Below, piece after piece: positions 34,070-42,063 of a DNA stretch of 64,000 nucleotides. The translations under genes were made by a program, and so were the position numbers. The notes beneath the pieces were generated by a model. It worked only from the letters and a program-made list of their open reading frames with translations. It was not told where the DNA came from and made no database searches. Every line of letters starts with the position of its first letter. Positions within the stretch are counted from its first letter, which is position 1. This DNA comes from Paraburkholderia rhizosphaerae (lineage in GTDB: Bacteria; Pseudomonadota; Gammaproteobacteria; Burkholderiales; Burkholderiaceae), in the NCBI RefSeq assembly GCF_004366595.1, contig NZ_SORE01000017.1, forward strand, positions 105,507 through 169,506, in the 5' to 3' direction.

Positions 34070-34221
34070 GCTCCAGTGGCCGCTGACTGGAAGGCGACAT
34101 TCTTGCACAGGCTCATGCGTGTGCTTTTCGCCAACCGATCGATGAGTATCGGGTTTAGTTCGGAATATGACGCTTGATCAGCGCTATAGCAGCGCGTCTA
34201 ATCTTATTGAGCGGAACGCGC

Positions 34222-34935
34222 TTACATGCAGGGCTCGCTTTCGACGCCGGACTTCACCAGATCCAGCCGGTACCCAAGCGTGTAAATGGACGATAGGCGC
34301 AAGCCATTCTCCGGGCTCAGTTTCAGTTTCTGCCGGATTCTATAGATGTGTGTGTCAAGCGAGCGCGACTCGACACTCAGTTCCCGCCCCCACGCGGTCA
34401 TCGCCAGCAGATCCCGCGAAAGGATTTTGCCGAGATGACTGAATAGCGCCGAAACGAGTTGAAACTCCTTGGTCGTCAGATCGATCTTGCCGCCTCGCAA
34501 CGTCACGCAACGCTCGAGCGGATCGAGCACATAGTCGCCAACACTGATCGGCTCGTCATGCATCGCTGTTCGCGCGACACGGCGCAACAGCGCCTTCACG
34601 CGCGCGGCCAGTTCTTCTGCACGAAACGGTTTGACCATGTAGTCGTCCGCGCCCGCATCGAGCGCTCTAACGACATCGACTTCGTGAACGCGGCTCGTCA
34701 GAAACAGCACGCCGTATTTCACATTGGAGCGAGCGCGAATCCAGTGCAGCACTTCAATGCCGCTCATTCTTGGTAAATGCCAATCGAGCACAACCGCATC
34801 GATCGGCTCGGATCGCAGGCAGCGCACCGCCCGCTCGCCATCGTCGACGATCGTGAGCGTGTGACTCAGTGAACTCAATGCATTCGATACCGCTTCCGCC
34901 TGGAGCGGATCGTCCTCGACAACAAGAATACGCAT
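34222..34935 (-). CDS. OmpR-family response regulator
   Basis: This 237-residue two-component regulator has an N-terminal receiver (ILVVEDDPLQAEAV acidic pair, VVLDWHLPRMSG phospho-acceptor, FLTSR, MVKPFRAEEL lysine). The C-terminal OmpR-type winged helix has LTTKEFQLVSALFSHLGKIL, VESRSLDTHIYRIRQKL and GYRL. It lies 222 bases downstream of a histidine kinase on the same strand, its likely partner. The gap contains AT-rich DNA, so it may have its own promoter. Confidence 0.94.
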   Translation of the reverse strand: MRILVVEDDPLQAEAVSNALSSLSHTLTIVDDGERAVRCLRSEPIDAVVLDWHLPRMSGIEVLHWIRARSNVKYGVLFLTSRVHEVDVVRALDAGADDYMVKPFRAEELAARVKALLRRVARTAMHDEPISVGDYVLDPLERCVTLRGGKIDLTTKEFQLVSALFSHLGKILSRDLLAMTAWGRELSVESRSLDTHIYRIRQKLKLSPENGLRLSSIYTLGYRLDLVKSGVESEPCM

Positions 34936-35157
34936 GTGTGGCCCCCGAGCATTGTGACCTTTTTATGTCCGACTCACATACAGTTGAAGCTTTCGCCGAT
35001 CGCGCAAACGTTTGCGAGATCGGCTGTGTCGACACAACGAATGATGCTAGAGGACAAACTATAAATATGTTTGAACTTTTGTGAACTGTTTGATCGCACG
35101 TCAGCGCAAATAAATGCGCTTTGCATGCGGCGATCCGGATCACATAGCGAAGCCGGT

Positions 35158-36891
35158 TCAACCGGTTCCGGTTAGCTTAGGCAGGAATACCATGAATGTT
35201 GTCCCTTGACCTGGCACAGAGTTCACCTGCATTTCCCCGCCAAGCGAATCAACGACCGTTTTGACGAAGGCCAGTCCCAAGCCATGGCCGAAACGCGACG
35301 ACTTTTCATCGAGTTGGCTGAATTCGTGAAAGAGCGCTTTCTTTTGCTGATCCGTGATGCCAACGCCTTGATCGATCACCGAGATCTTCAGGTGTCGGTC
35401 CGTCTCCGCAAGTTGCACGTCGACCGTCGAATATCGTGGGCTGAACTTGATCGCATTACCGATCAGATTCGCAAACGCACGCCGCAACAGCTGAACATCG
35501 GCGATGGTGCTTTTTCCCGGTTCCGCAGCGAGGTTGACGCTGGTCGCTCTCGCGGTCGCCTGCGGCCATAGGTCATCGATCGCGTCGCCCAGGACAAGAG
35601 CGGGGTCCACCTGGGTCAGTTTCGGCGGCAAGCTTTCCGCGCGTGCCAGAAACAGGAAATCGTCCGCCAGACTGAGCGCTGTGGTCGCGTATTGACCCAC
35701 CAGCGTAGCAAACTGACTGGCGGTAAAGCGCGGCGGGTCCTGCTGCATCTGCTCGACGAGCGCCAGGATCGCGGCCTGCGGCGAGCGCATATCGTGCGAC
35801 AGGAAGCGCAGCGCGGTATCGCGTTGGCGTTCCGCCTTGCGTACCGATGAAACGTCAGCCAGATGAAAAATCAACGCGCCATCGCGACCCGCGGACGGCT
35901 TGATTTGCGCGCATTTGATCAATAACGAGCGCCCGCCTCGCGCATTCGCGATCTCGATGCCTTGCGCGAACATCGAGTCGCTATAAGCAGGCGGGTCCTC
36001 GTCGCCGGACCACAGCGCAAACAACGCCATGGCCTGCGACGCAAACTCGATGGCCCGATGCGATGCGGTGATTTCGAAGAGCACGTCCGATACGGGTCGA
36101 CCCGCCGGCGACAGATGTTCAATGCGCGGAAGCCCGGAACTTTGACACAACGCATTGACGCGCTCGTTCGCGAGAATGACTTCTCCTGCAGGCGTCGTAA
36201 CCAGCGTGGCCGCGGGCAAGCTGTCGACCCATTCGGAAATAAATTCGCGATGGCGGCGTACCCGGTCGAACAGAGACGCTGCGGCCGTCAGCCGGGTCTG
36301 GATCGGATCGCACAAGAACTTCGCAGGTCCAGGTTCATCCGGTAGAGACGGCTCCGTCGCCCCCTTCATCACTTCGATCGACAGGAAAGTCAGTAAGGCT
36401 TCCTGACGTCGCCACGACCAAAGCGGATAGGCCATCATGCAAGCGAAAATGCCCGCGCACGGCGATACGAATAGTTGCCCGTATCTCAACATCGCGATCG
36501 ACGCGACCGCGATCGCTCCCGACATCACGACCGATGCGAGAAGGCCCGCACGAGGGCCGAGAAGATAGAGCAACAGACAGATCAACGGCACCACGCCGAC
36601 GCTGAACAGCAACTGGTACGCGAAGCTCGCGGGCTGAGCCGGCATCGCTGAACCCGACACGCTGTCCAGGAACAGCAGGTCCGCACGATGCAGAAGTGGA
36701 GTCGCGATGATGCACGCGCACAACACCGTCAGTGCCGCAGTCAGCCAGATGCAATCCAATGCCAGATCCGGATATTTTCGCGTCAATGGCGGTATGCCGG
36801 TACCCGATCGCTCACGTGAAAAATCGCCGCGAAAATATGAAGCCTTTTCCCATATGTTACCTATTCCCTGCCTTATTCGATCAATTGCCAT
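35158..36891 (-). CDS. membrane sensor histidine kinase, apparently lacking its CHASE2 domain
   Basis: This 577-residue kinase has three to four membrane helices at about residues 45-160 (LLYLLGPRAGLLASVVMSG, MMAYPLWSWRRQEALLTFLS). Then come a PAS-like region (about 205-345) and the kinase core: FLSHDMRSPQAAI (H-box), RRAFANLIGNAIKFSP (N-box), VIDQGVGI and GHGLGLAFVKT. The helix-loop after LLYLLGPRAG matches CHASE2 sensor kinases I know from Burkholderia. In those an about 300-residue extracytoplasmic CHASE2 domain precedes it; here only about 100 residues do. It may be a natural truncated form or an ancestral deletion. The start (ATG 36891) lacks a strong ribosome site and is preceded by very AT-rich DNA. 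Confidence 0.88.
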   Translation of the reverse strand: MAIDRIRQGIGNIWEKASYFRGDFSRERSGTGIPPLTRKYPDLALDCIWLTAALTVLCACIIATPLLHRADLLFLDSVSGSAMPAQPASFAYQLLFSVGVVPLICLLLYLLGPRAGLLASVVMSGAIAVASIAMLRYGQLFVSPCAGIFACMMAYPLWSWRRQEALLTFLSIEVMKGATEPSLPDEPGPAKFLCDPIQTRLTAAASLFDRVRRHREFISEWVDSLPAATLVTTPAGEVILANERVNALCQSSGLPRIEHLSPAGRPVSDVLFEITASHRAIEFASQAMALFALWSGDEDPPAYSDSMFAQGIEIANARGGRSLLIKCAQIKPSAGRDGALIFHLADVSSVRKAERQRDTALRFLSHDMRSPQAAILALVEQMQQDPPRFTASQFATLVGQYATTALSLADDFLFLARAESLPPKLTQVDPALVLGDAIDDLWPQATARATSVNLAAEPGKSTIADVQLLRRAFANLIGNAIKFSPRYSTVDVQLAETDRHLKISVIDQGVGITDQQKKALFHEFSQLDEKSSRFGHGLGLAFVKTVVDSLGGEMQVNSVPGQGTTFMVFLPKLTGTG

Positions 36892-37612
36892 TTATTCTTA
36901 AATATTATAATTGCCTTTCACTTTTGATATGGAATAGACTTCGTCCCATAGCTTAATTATCCGTCACGCTGCGTGTTCATTTCCCGGGCGGGCGTCTGTT
37001 CCCTGGCCACGCTATCCTCCGTTGCTTTGCAGTCCATTGTGACGGCTCTACCGTATGACAACCTCGTGACCCGGCGCGGATTCGTCAGACCATTGCACGT
37101 ACCATACCGGAATCAAACAGCATCCAAATGTCAACAATTGTCACGAAACGGTGTGAGTGGCACCAGAAGCATCGTTTCGCCGGGGTGCGCGGGTTTTTTT
37201 CAGCCCTTTTACGTGTAAAATGCGCAAAACCAGCCGTACTCTGCGCGACGAATGTGAACTTTTTTCACTCAATTCGAATTGGCCGGCTTTTGGTTTTTTC
37301 ACATCGCTACCGCAACAGCGAGAGTTTGCGGTCGTGGGAAATTCAAAAGCACGAACGAATGCTTTTTCACATAAATCGACTTTGGAACACGATAAAAATA
37401 GTGCTCCAGGATAATCGCCGCGCGCTGAATGACGAGAATAGTTTCACGAATTAACTCTCTTGACTTGCAGGCAGCAACCTTCTATATAGAACGGGACGCC
37501 GCAAACAGTCATATAAGAAACCTGCGCCGCCTCTGGCATCACGCGTCCGCTCTCTGGCCACAACGTACGGTTCGCCGCGCACACTAACTGCATCAGAGGA
37601 AGCGGAACGCCA
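36892..37612. other. 721-base AT-rich gap between divergent signalling genes
   Basis: Markedly richer in A and T than its surroundings, with runs such as TTTTTTT near 37195 and AAAAATAG near 37394. Several short open frames exist, but none has a credible product. It holds one strong promoter for the EAL gene and presumably the promoter of the kinase. Low GC and position suggest horizontally derived or H-NS-bound regulatory DNA. Confidence 0.5.
37460..37488 (+). promoter_or_regulatory. sigma-70 promoter of the EAL gene
   Basis: TTGACT (37460-37465), 17-base spacer, TATATA (37483-37488). Near-consensus boxes at ideal spacing, about 125 bases before the EAL start codon. Confidence 0.7.
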
Positions 37613-38434
37613 ATGCGACACACTTCACCATTACAAAACACGTCCACTCTGATCAGCGACGCCGAACGCGGCCTCGGTCAGGACGAGTTTTTTTTCGTCC
37701 TTCAGCCGAAGCTAAGGCTGCAGGAAAACCGACTGTCGGGCTTCGAGTCCCTGATCCGGTGGCGGCATCCGGAAGGCGGCGTGCTCGAGCCAGCTTACTT
37801 CCTTAGCGTCGTCGAAGATTCCGCCCTTGCGGGAAGGTTTACCGATCTGCTGATTGCCCGAGCGGCAAACACCCTTGTGCGATGGAAGCTGGCCGGCCGT
37901 GGAGATCTGTCTCTCGCAATCAATCTGTCGGCGCTGGAACTCGGCCGTAAAGATCTACCCGGCCGGCTCAACGCGCTGTTCGCATCGCTTGGCGTCGACC
38001 CGGGCGCATTCGAAATCGAACTGACCGGCGTCGTGCATCCTGATCAGCTCGACTGGCTGGTCGATGTGATTCAGGCCGTGCAGGCGGTCGGGGTGCACGT
38101 CGCACTGGACGACGTCGGCGCCGGCTTCAACTCGCTGACGCTGCTTCAGCAGTTACCGGTCAATATCGTGAAGTTCGATCGCTCGTTGATTCGTCAGGTA
38201 ACGGTCAATGAGGAATCGAGACGAATGGTGGAGACGCTCGTGCGTCTCGCGCAAAACCACGGAAAGCGGATCGTTCTGACCGGGCTCGAAACGTCGGAAC
38301 AGTTCGCGTGGGCGAAAACACTGCCCGACATCGAAGGTCAGGGCTTTTTTATTTCCGAGCCCATCGATGAAGCGGAGATCGACGACGTCTTTTTTCGTCC
38401 CGCGAACGGGTACCAGACGATGTCGGGCAGATAA
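37613..38434 (+). CDS. degenerate EAL-domain protein
   Basis: This 273-residue stand-alone EAL domain has no membrane segment and no GGDEF partner. The motifs are altered: EAL is ESL (45-47), DDFGTGYSS is DDVGAGFNS (166-174), and AEGVE is TGLE with the first Glu replaced by Thr (223). NLS (104-106), ExT (136-138) and KFD (187-189) remain, as does QGF near the end. With these changes c-di-GMP hydrolysis is doubtful; it may bind c-di-GMP or act through protein contacts like YdiV. A strong sigma-70 promoter lies upstream and a histidine kinase is divergent. Confidence 0.88.
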   Translation: MRHTSPLQNTSTLISDAERGLGQDEFFFVLQPKLRLQENRLSGFESLIRWRHPEGGVLEPAYFLSVVEDSALAGRFTDLLIARAANTLVRWKLAGRGDLSLAINLSALELGRKDLPGRLNALFASLGVDPGAFEIELTGVVHPDQLDWLVDVIQAVQAVGVHVALDDVGAGFNSLTLLQQLPVNIVKFDRSLIRQVTVNEESRRMVETLVRLAQNHGKRIVLTGLETSEQFAWAKTLPDIEGQGFFISEPIDEAEIDDVFFRPANGYQTMSGR

Positions 38435-38497
38435 AAGCGTCGTGTGAGCGGGGACGCGAAACAGCCTCAACCCATTCTTTGTTGAACTGACGACAAC

Positions 38498-38526
38498 GCC
38501 GTGTGTTCGCTCACGCGCCACACGGC
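38498..38526. terminator. hairpin between convergent genes
   Basis: GCCGTGTG and CACACGGC with a 13-base loop, between the stops of the EAL and hydrolase genes. No T tract, so termination is only suggested by position. Confidence 0.35.
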
Positions 38527-38535
38527 GGGGCTCGA

Positions 38536-39417
38536 CTAAACCGCGTCCTTCAGAAAACCGCGAACCAACTCGATGGTCGCCTGCGGATTTTCCTCCATCA
38601 CCCAATGCCCGGAGTCGGGCAATACGCTTTCGTGCACATCGGTCGCGGCGGCCCGCATCACCGCTGCCATCGTCGTGCCGAACGACTTCTCGCCGCCCAC
38701 TGCCAGCACCGGCATGCGCAGCCGCGCACCGGTGGCGAGCCATGCGCGATTGTCATCGGCGTCCTGGTCGAACGCGGCAAATTGCGCGAACCCGGAATGC
38801 ATCGCGCCTGGCAGCGCATACAGTTGCGCGTAGTGCGCGCGCGCCGCTTCGTCGAACCGGTCCGGTTGCGCGGAGAATTCATTCCAGAAGCGATCGAGAT
38901 AGATGCGCTCGCGACCCGCGACCAGCCTTTCCATATCAGGGCCGCCAAAGCGGAAATGCCACAACATCGGGCTCTTCAGGATCTCCTCCCACGGACCCAA
39001 GCCTGGAACCGGTGCGTCGATCATCACGAGGCGACGGATCCGCTCGGGATACTGCACGGCAAACTGGAAAGCGACCATATTGCCGATGTCATGTGCGACA
39101 AGGTCGATTGTTCCGGCATGGAGGGCGTCGAGAATGCCCGCGATATCGCCGGCCTGAGTCTTCTTGTCGAAGCCGCCGGCGGGTTTGGCGGACAGGCCCA
39201 GGCCTCTTAGGTCCGGGACGATCACCTGATGGTCTTCGGCAAGGTCGGCGGCCATCGGCGCCCACATATCGCCGGTCTCCGCATAGCCGTGCAGCAGCAC
39301 GACTGCCGGCCCTTCGCCGCCAGTCCGGACATGCAGGATCGTTCCGTTGGTCGGAACGTCCTGAATACCGAAGTTGGGCGGAAACGTGTGTGCTTTTGTT
39401 TGACGGGACACGGACAC
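38536..39417 (-). CDS. alpha/beta hydrolase, epoxide hydrolase/haloalkane dehalogenase-like
   Basis: This 293-residue enzyme has the oxyanion motif LLHGYAETGDMW, VPDLRGLGLS, nucleophile elbow VAHDIGNMVA with Asp as nucleophile, and catalytic His in DSGHWVMEENP. Asp at the nucleophile points to the epoxide hydrolase, haloalkane or fluoroacetate dehalogenase branch rather than esterases. The start is GTG at 39417 with GGAGG five bases upstream. No signal peptide is seen. The substrate is unknown and the gene is monocistronic. Confidence 0.88.
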   Translation of the reverse strand: MSVSRQTKAHTFPPNFGIQDVPTNGTILHVRTGGEGPAVVLLHGYAETGDMWAPMAADLAEDHQVIVPDLRGLGLSAKPAGGFDKKTQAGDIAGILDALHAGTIDLVAHDIGNMVAFQFAVQYPERIRRLVMIDAPVPGLGPWEEILKSPMLWHFRFGGPDMERLVAGRERIYLDRFWNEFSAQPDRFDEAARAHYAQLYALPGAMHSGFAQFAAFDQDADDNRAWLATGARLRMPVLAVGGEKSFGTTMAAVMRAAATDVHESVLPDSGHWVMEENPQATIELVRGFLKDAV

Positions 39418-39683
39418 AGCTACCTCCAGCGAATGGAATGGATTCAGGATCGCCCTACACGATATCGACGCGCAACATCGAAGTCCTTAGCCGCGCCTTA
39501 AAAGTCCTGAAGAGGCCTTAACGGCAGCGGTCGCGCGGTGGGCACGGTCGAGCGTAGTTGAGCATACCGTACCGTACATCCACTTGCGGATTGGATAAGC
39601 GGTACACGCCGTTCGATTGCAGATCTTTGAATCGCGTGCGATCGCGTATCCGGCACACGAATCGAAGTGCTAACACTGACTGT

Positions 39684-39720
39684 GCTCCATGACACAGAGC
39701 CCGCTCGACTCATGGAGCAT
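39684..39720. promoter_or_regulatory. 10-bp inverted repeat before the ion-channel gene
   Basis: TGCTCCATGA (39684-39693) and TCATGGAGCA (39711-39720) are perfect inverted copies 17 bases apart. Ten bases further on lies TTGACA (39730-39735), a possible -35 box, with a poor -10. The layout suggests an operator upstream of the promoter of the gene at 39780. Confidence 0.5.
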
Positions 39721-39779
39721 GATGAGCGGTTGACATACGTATCCGAACCCTTTGCATCACTGAAGAGGAAAATCGTGCG

Positions 39780-40781
39780 ATGAATCTGCCGCGCCCGCGC
39801 TTACTGTCGAGTAGATTCGCGTACTGCGCGTGCGTATGGTTTGCCCTGCTTCTTCTGCTGCCTTCTGTCGCACTGTGCGAGGTGTCGAAAGCGCGACCCG
39901 AGCACTTCAAAATAGGCATGTTCGTCACGTCGATCTATTCGGTCGACACCGCTCAAGGCACGTATGCAGCCGATCTGTGGATATGGAGCGTCGGACACTC
40001 GCCGACGAAGAACCCACTCCATACGATGGAGTTCGTCGATTCGAACGGCGTGCTCCGGCGACTCGAAAGCACCACGCAACGCGGCGACCTGTACTGGCGG
40101 CAAATCAAGATTATCGGCACGTTCAGACAGGACTGGGATTTACGACGGTTTCCGTTCGACGAGCAGGTTTTGCATTTGACCGTCGAAGAAGGCGTCGACG
40201 ACACGTCGACGCTGCTGTATGTAGCGGACGCCGACAACACCGGCTATCTGCCGAGCGCGAACCCGCAGGGGTGGCACATCGCCAGCCAGAAGATCGAAGC
40301 CGGAACCTCGCACTATGCAACGAGGTTCGGCGATCCGGCGGGCGGCAGCGGCGGCTCCGATTACACGAATATGCAGCTGACAATTACGTTGCAGCGCGCC
40401 AGCATCGCGACGTTCCTGAACCTCGCCGCGCCGCTCTATGCAGCGTTTCTGTTGTGCACGGTCAGTTTTCTGCTTCACAAGGACGGACGGCCGCTGGTCG
40501 AATCGCGCATGACGTTATTGGCGGGGGCGCTATTTGCTGTCGTGCTGAATTTCCGGGCGGTCAGCAACGTCCTCGGCAACGAACACCATTTGACGATTGT
40601 CGATCGGCTGAACATCCTCGTGCTGATCGAAATCGTGTTTGCCACGATTGTCACGATTACGGCGGCCATCACGACCAACAGGGGAAAAGCGTTCTCGCTG
40701 CACCTCGAATATATTTGCGGCGCCGTCGTTGCACTAACGTTCGTCGCGTTCAATCTGTTTCTGATCATCGGCGCCGTTTGA
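39780..40781 (+). CDS. pentameric ligand-gated ion channel (Cys-loop receptor) homologue
   Basis: This 333-residue membrane protein has a signal peptide (cut near residue 33). An extracytoplasmic beta-sandwich follows, with DLWIWS and the hallmark loop DWDLRRFPFDEQ (FPFD at 124-127), but no Cys pair, as in prokaryotic members. Then come four helices: M1 about 209-233 with the conserved proline, M2 243-263, M3 272-298, M4 309-332. The M3-M4 loop is very short, as in GLIC and ELIC. Such channels pass cations or anions when a ligand or protons bind. GAGGAAA upstream supports the ATG. The ligand and ion are unknown. Confidence 0.87.
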   Translation: MNLPRPRLLSSRFAYCACVWFALLLLLPSVALCEVSKARPEHFKIGMFVTSIYSVDTAQGTYAADLWIWSVGHSPTKNPLHTMEFVDSNGVLRRLESTTQRGDLYWRQIKIIGTFRQDWDLRRFPFDEQVLHLTVEEGVDDTSTLLYVADADNTGYLPSANPQGWHIASQKIEAGTSHYATRFGDPAGGSGGSDYTNMQLTITLQRASIATFLNLAAPLYAAFLLCTVSFLLHKDGRPLVESRMTLLAGALFAVVLNFRAVSNVLGNEHHLTIVDRLNILVLIEIVFATIVTITAAITTNRGKAFSLHLEYICGAVVALTFVAFNLFLIIGAV

Positions 40782-40823
40782 TCGACGGTCCGGCACCGCC
40801 CACGCAGACTCGCAAGCGAACGC

Positions 40824-41273
40824 TCAAACCATTTTGATCAACCCCAGTTGCGCAAGGGCTGTCACACCGTCGTCAAGCCCGCGCTCCTCGAGGATCTTGC
40901 CGTCCTTCAGGTGCAACACCGTCGTGCCGGTAAAGTGCATCTTGCGTCCCGTTGCAGCCGGCAGCGAGCCCGCGAGGAAGTCGCTGAACGCGTTGCCCGC
41001 ATGCGTGCCCCCGCCCTCCCACTGACCGACGACGTAGTCGCCCTCCGCGATGAGGTCGGCGACGCCCCAAAAGTTCAGGTCCGGGAAAGCCGCGCGAAAG
41101 TTCGTCATAAACGCTTTGATGTCTTCATGGCCGCGACGCGGCTCGTGTAGCGAATACTTGAGCAGCATGTCCGGCGCAGCGATCTCGTCGACGATGCTCA
41201 GGTCGCACTTTTCGCCCCAGAAACTCGCAAACCACCGGGCAACGATCGCCTTGTTTTCATCTTGCTTCGACAT
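40824..41273 (-). CDS. SnoaL-like (NTF2-fold) ester cyclase family protein
   Basis: This 149-residue protein has the SnoaL/NTF2-like pattern: NKAIVARWFASFW, GHEDIKAFMTNFRAAFPDL, VVGQWEGGGTHAG and FTGTTVLHLKDGKILEERG. Family members include polyketide cyclases and many proteins of unknown role. The ATG at 41273 starts the domain. It converges with the channel gene (42-base gap) and is divergent from the IorAB pair. Confidence 0.85.
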   Translation of the reverse strand: MSKQDENKAIVARWFASFWGEKCDLSIVDEIAAPDMLLKYSLHEPRRGHEDIKAFMTNFRAAFPDLNFWGVADLIAEGDYVVGQWEGGGTHAGNAFSDFLAGSLPAATGRKMHFTGTTVLHLKDGKILEERGLDDGVTALAQLGLIKMV

Positions 41274-41598
41274 GTTCGACTCCTTGATGAACGTGCATCA
41301 AGCGAAGCGGGATTACTCCGCATGGAACCAACGATATCGACCGACGACGCGCGGCCGCACTCCGTTTCTTGCGGACAAATCCGGTTGAGCCATTTCGTCA
41401 GCCAGATAAACAGGATTAGGCAAAACTTCCGGAGTTTCGAACAATCCTTAACCCTCATTTTTGGCTCAAACTCACGCAGCGGCGTCGCCGCGATGGCCAT
41501 GCAATGCCCAAGCCGCGGGGCTTCGCCACTGAAGGCTATCCGTCAAACGACACGCATTCCAAACAAGTCCACAAAGCGAGCTCTCTCCGGAGTCGTCC
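41274..41598. other. 325-base gap between divergent genes
   Basis: It lies between the SnoaL-like gene and the IorAB pair and presumably holds both promoters. I see no further gene or clear repeat. Confidence 0.4.
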
Positions 41599-42060
41599 AT
41601 GTCCACCACTTTCATACTCAACGGCAAGTCCACGACGCTAGACGCCGACCCCAACATGCCCTTGCTCTGGGCAATCCGCGAAGTCGCGGGTCTGCACGGC
41701 ACCAAGTTCGGCTGCGGGATGGCGCAATGCGGTGCATGCACCGTCCATCTCGAAGGGCAGCCGCTGCGCTCGTGCGTTACGCCGCTGTCGGCGGTCGCCG
41801 GCCGCAAGGTCACGACGATCGAAGGTCTGCAAAGCAAACCGGCACAGGCCGTGCAGGCAGCATGGGTCAAGCTGCAGGTTCCACAGTGCGGTTACTGCCA
41901 ATCCGGACAGATCATGTCCGCCACCGCGCTGCTGACCGAAAACCCGAAACCCACCGACGCGGATATCGACGCGGCCATGAGCGGCAACATCTGCCGCTGC
42001 GCGACCTATACGCGGATTCGCGCCGCGATCCACGATGCTGCCCGCTCGATGGAGGCGTGA
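41599..42060 (+). CDS. iorA: [2Fe-2S] subunit of an IorAB-type molybdenum oxidoreductase
   Basis: This 153-residue electron-transfer subunit has a plant-ferredoxin-like cluster site (GCGMAQCGACTVHL ... SC) and a second four-helix cluster site (CGYCQSGQIMS, NICRC). It passes electrons from the molybdenum subunit to a cytochrome or other acceptor. GGAG upstream supports the ATG. The next gene begins three bases after its stop. IorAB is named from isoquinoline 1-oxidoreductase, but many relatives oxidise aldehydes, so the substrate is open. Confidence 0.9.
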   Translation: MSTTFILNGKSTTLDADPNMPLLWAIREVAGLHGTKFGCGMAQCGACTVHLEGQPLRSCVTPLSAVAGRKVTTIEGLQSKPAQAVQAAWVKLQVPQCGYCQSGQIMSATALLTENPKPTDADIDAAMSGNICRCATYTRIRAAIHDAARSMEA

Positions 42061-42063
42061 AAT

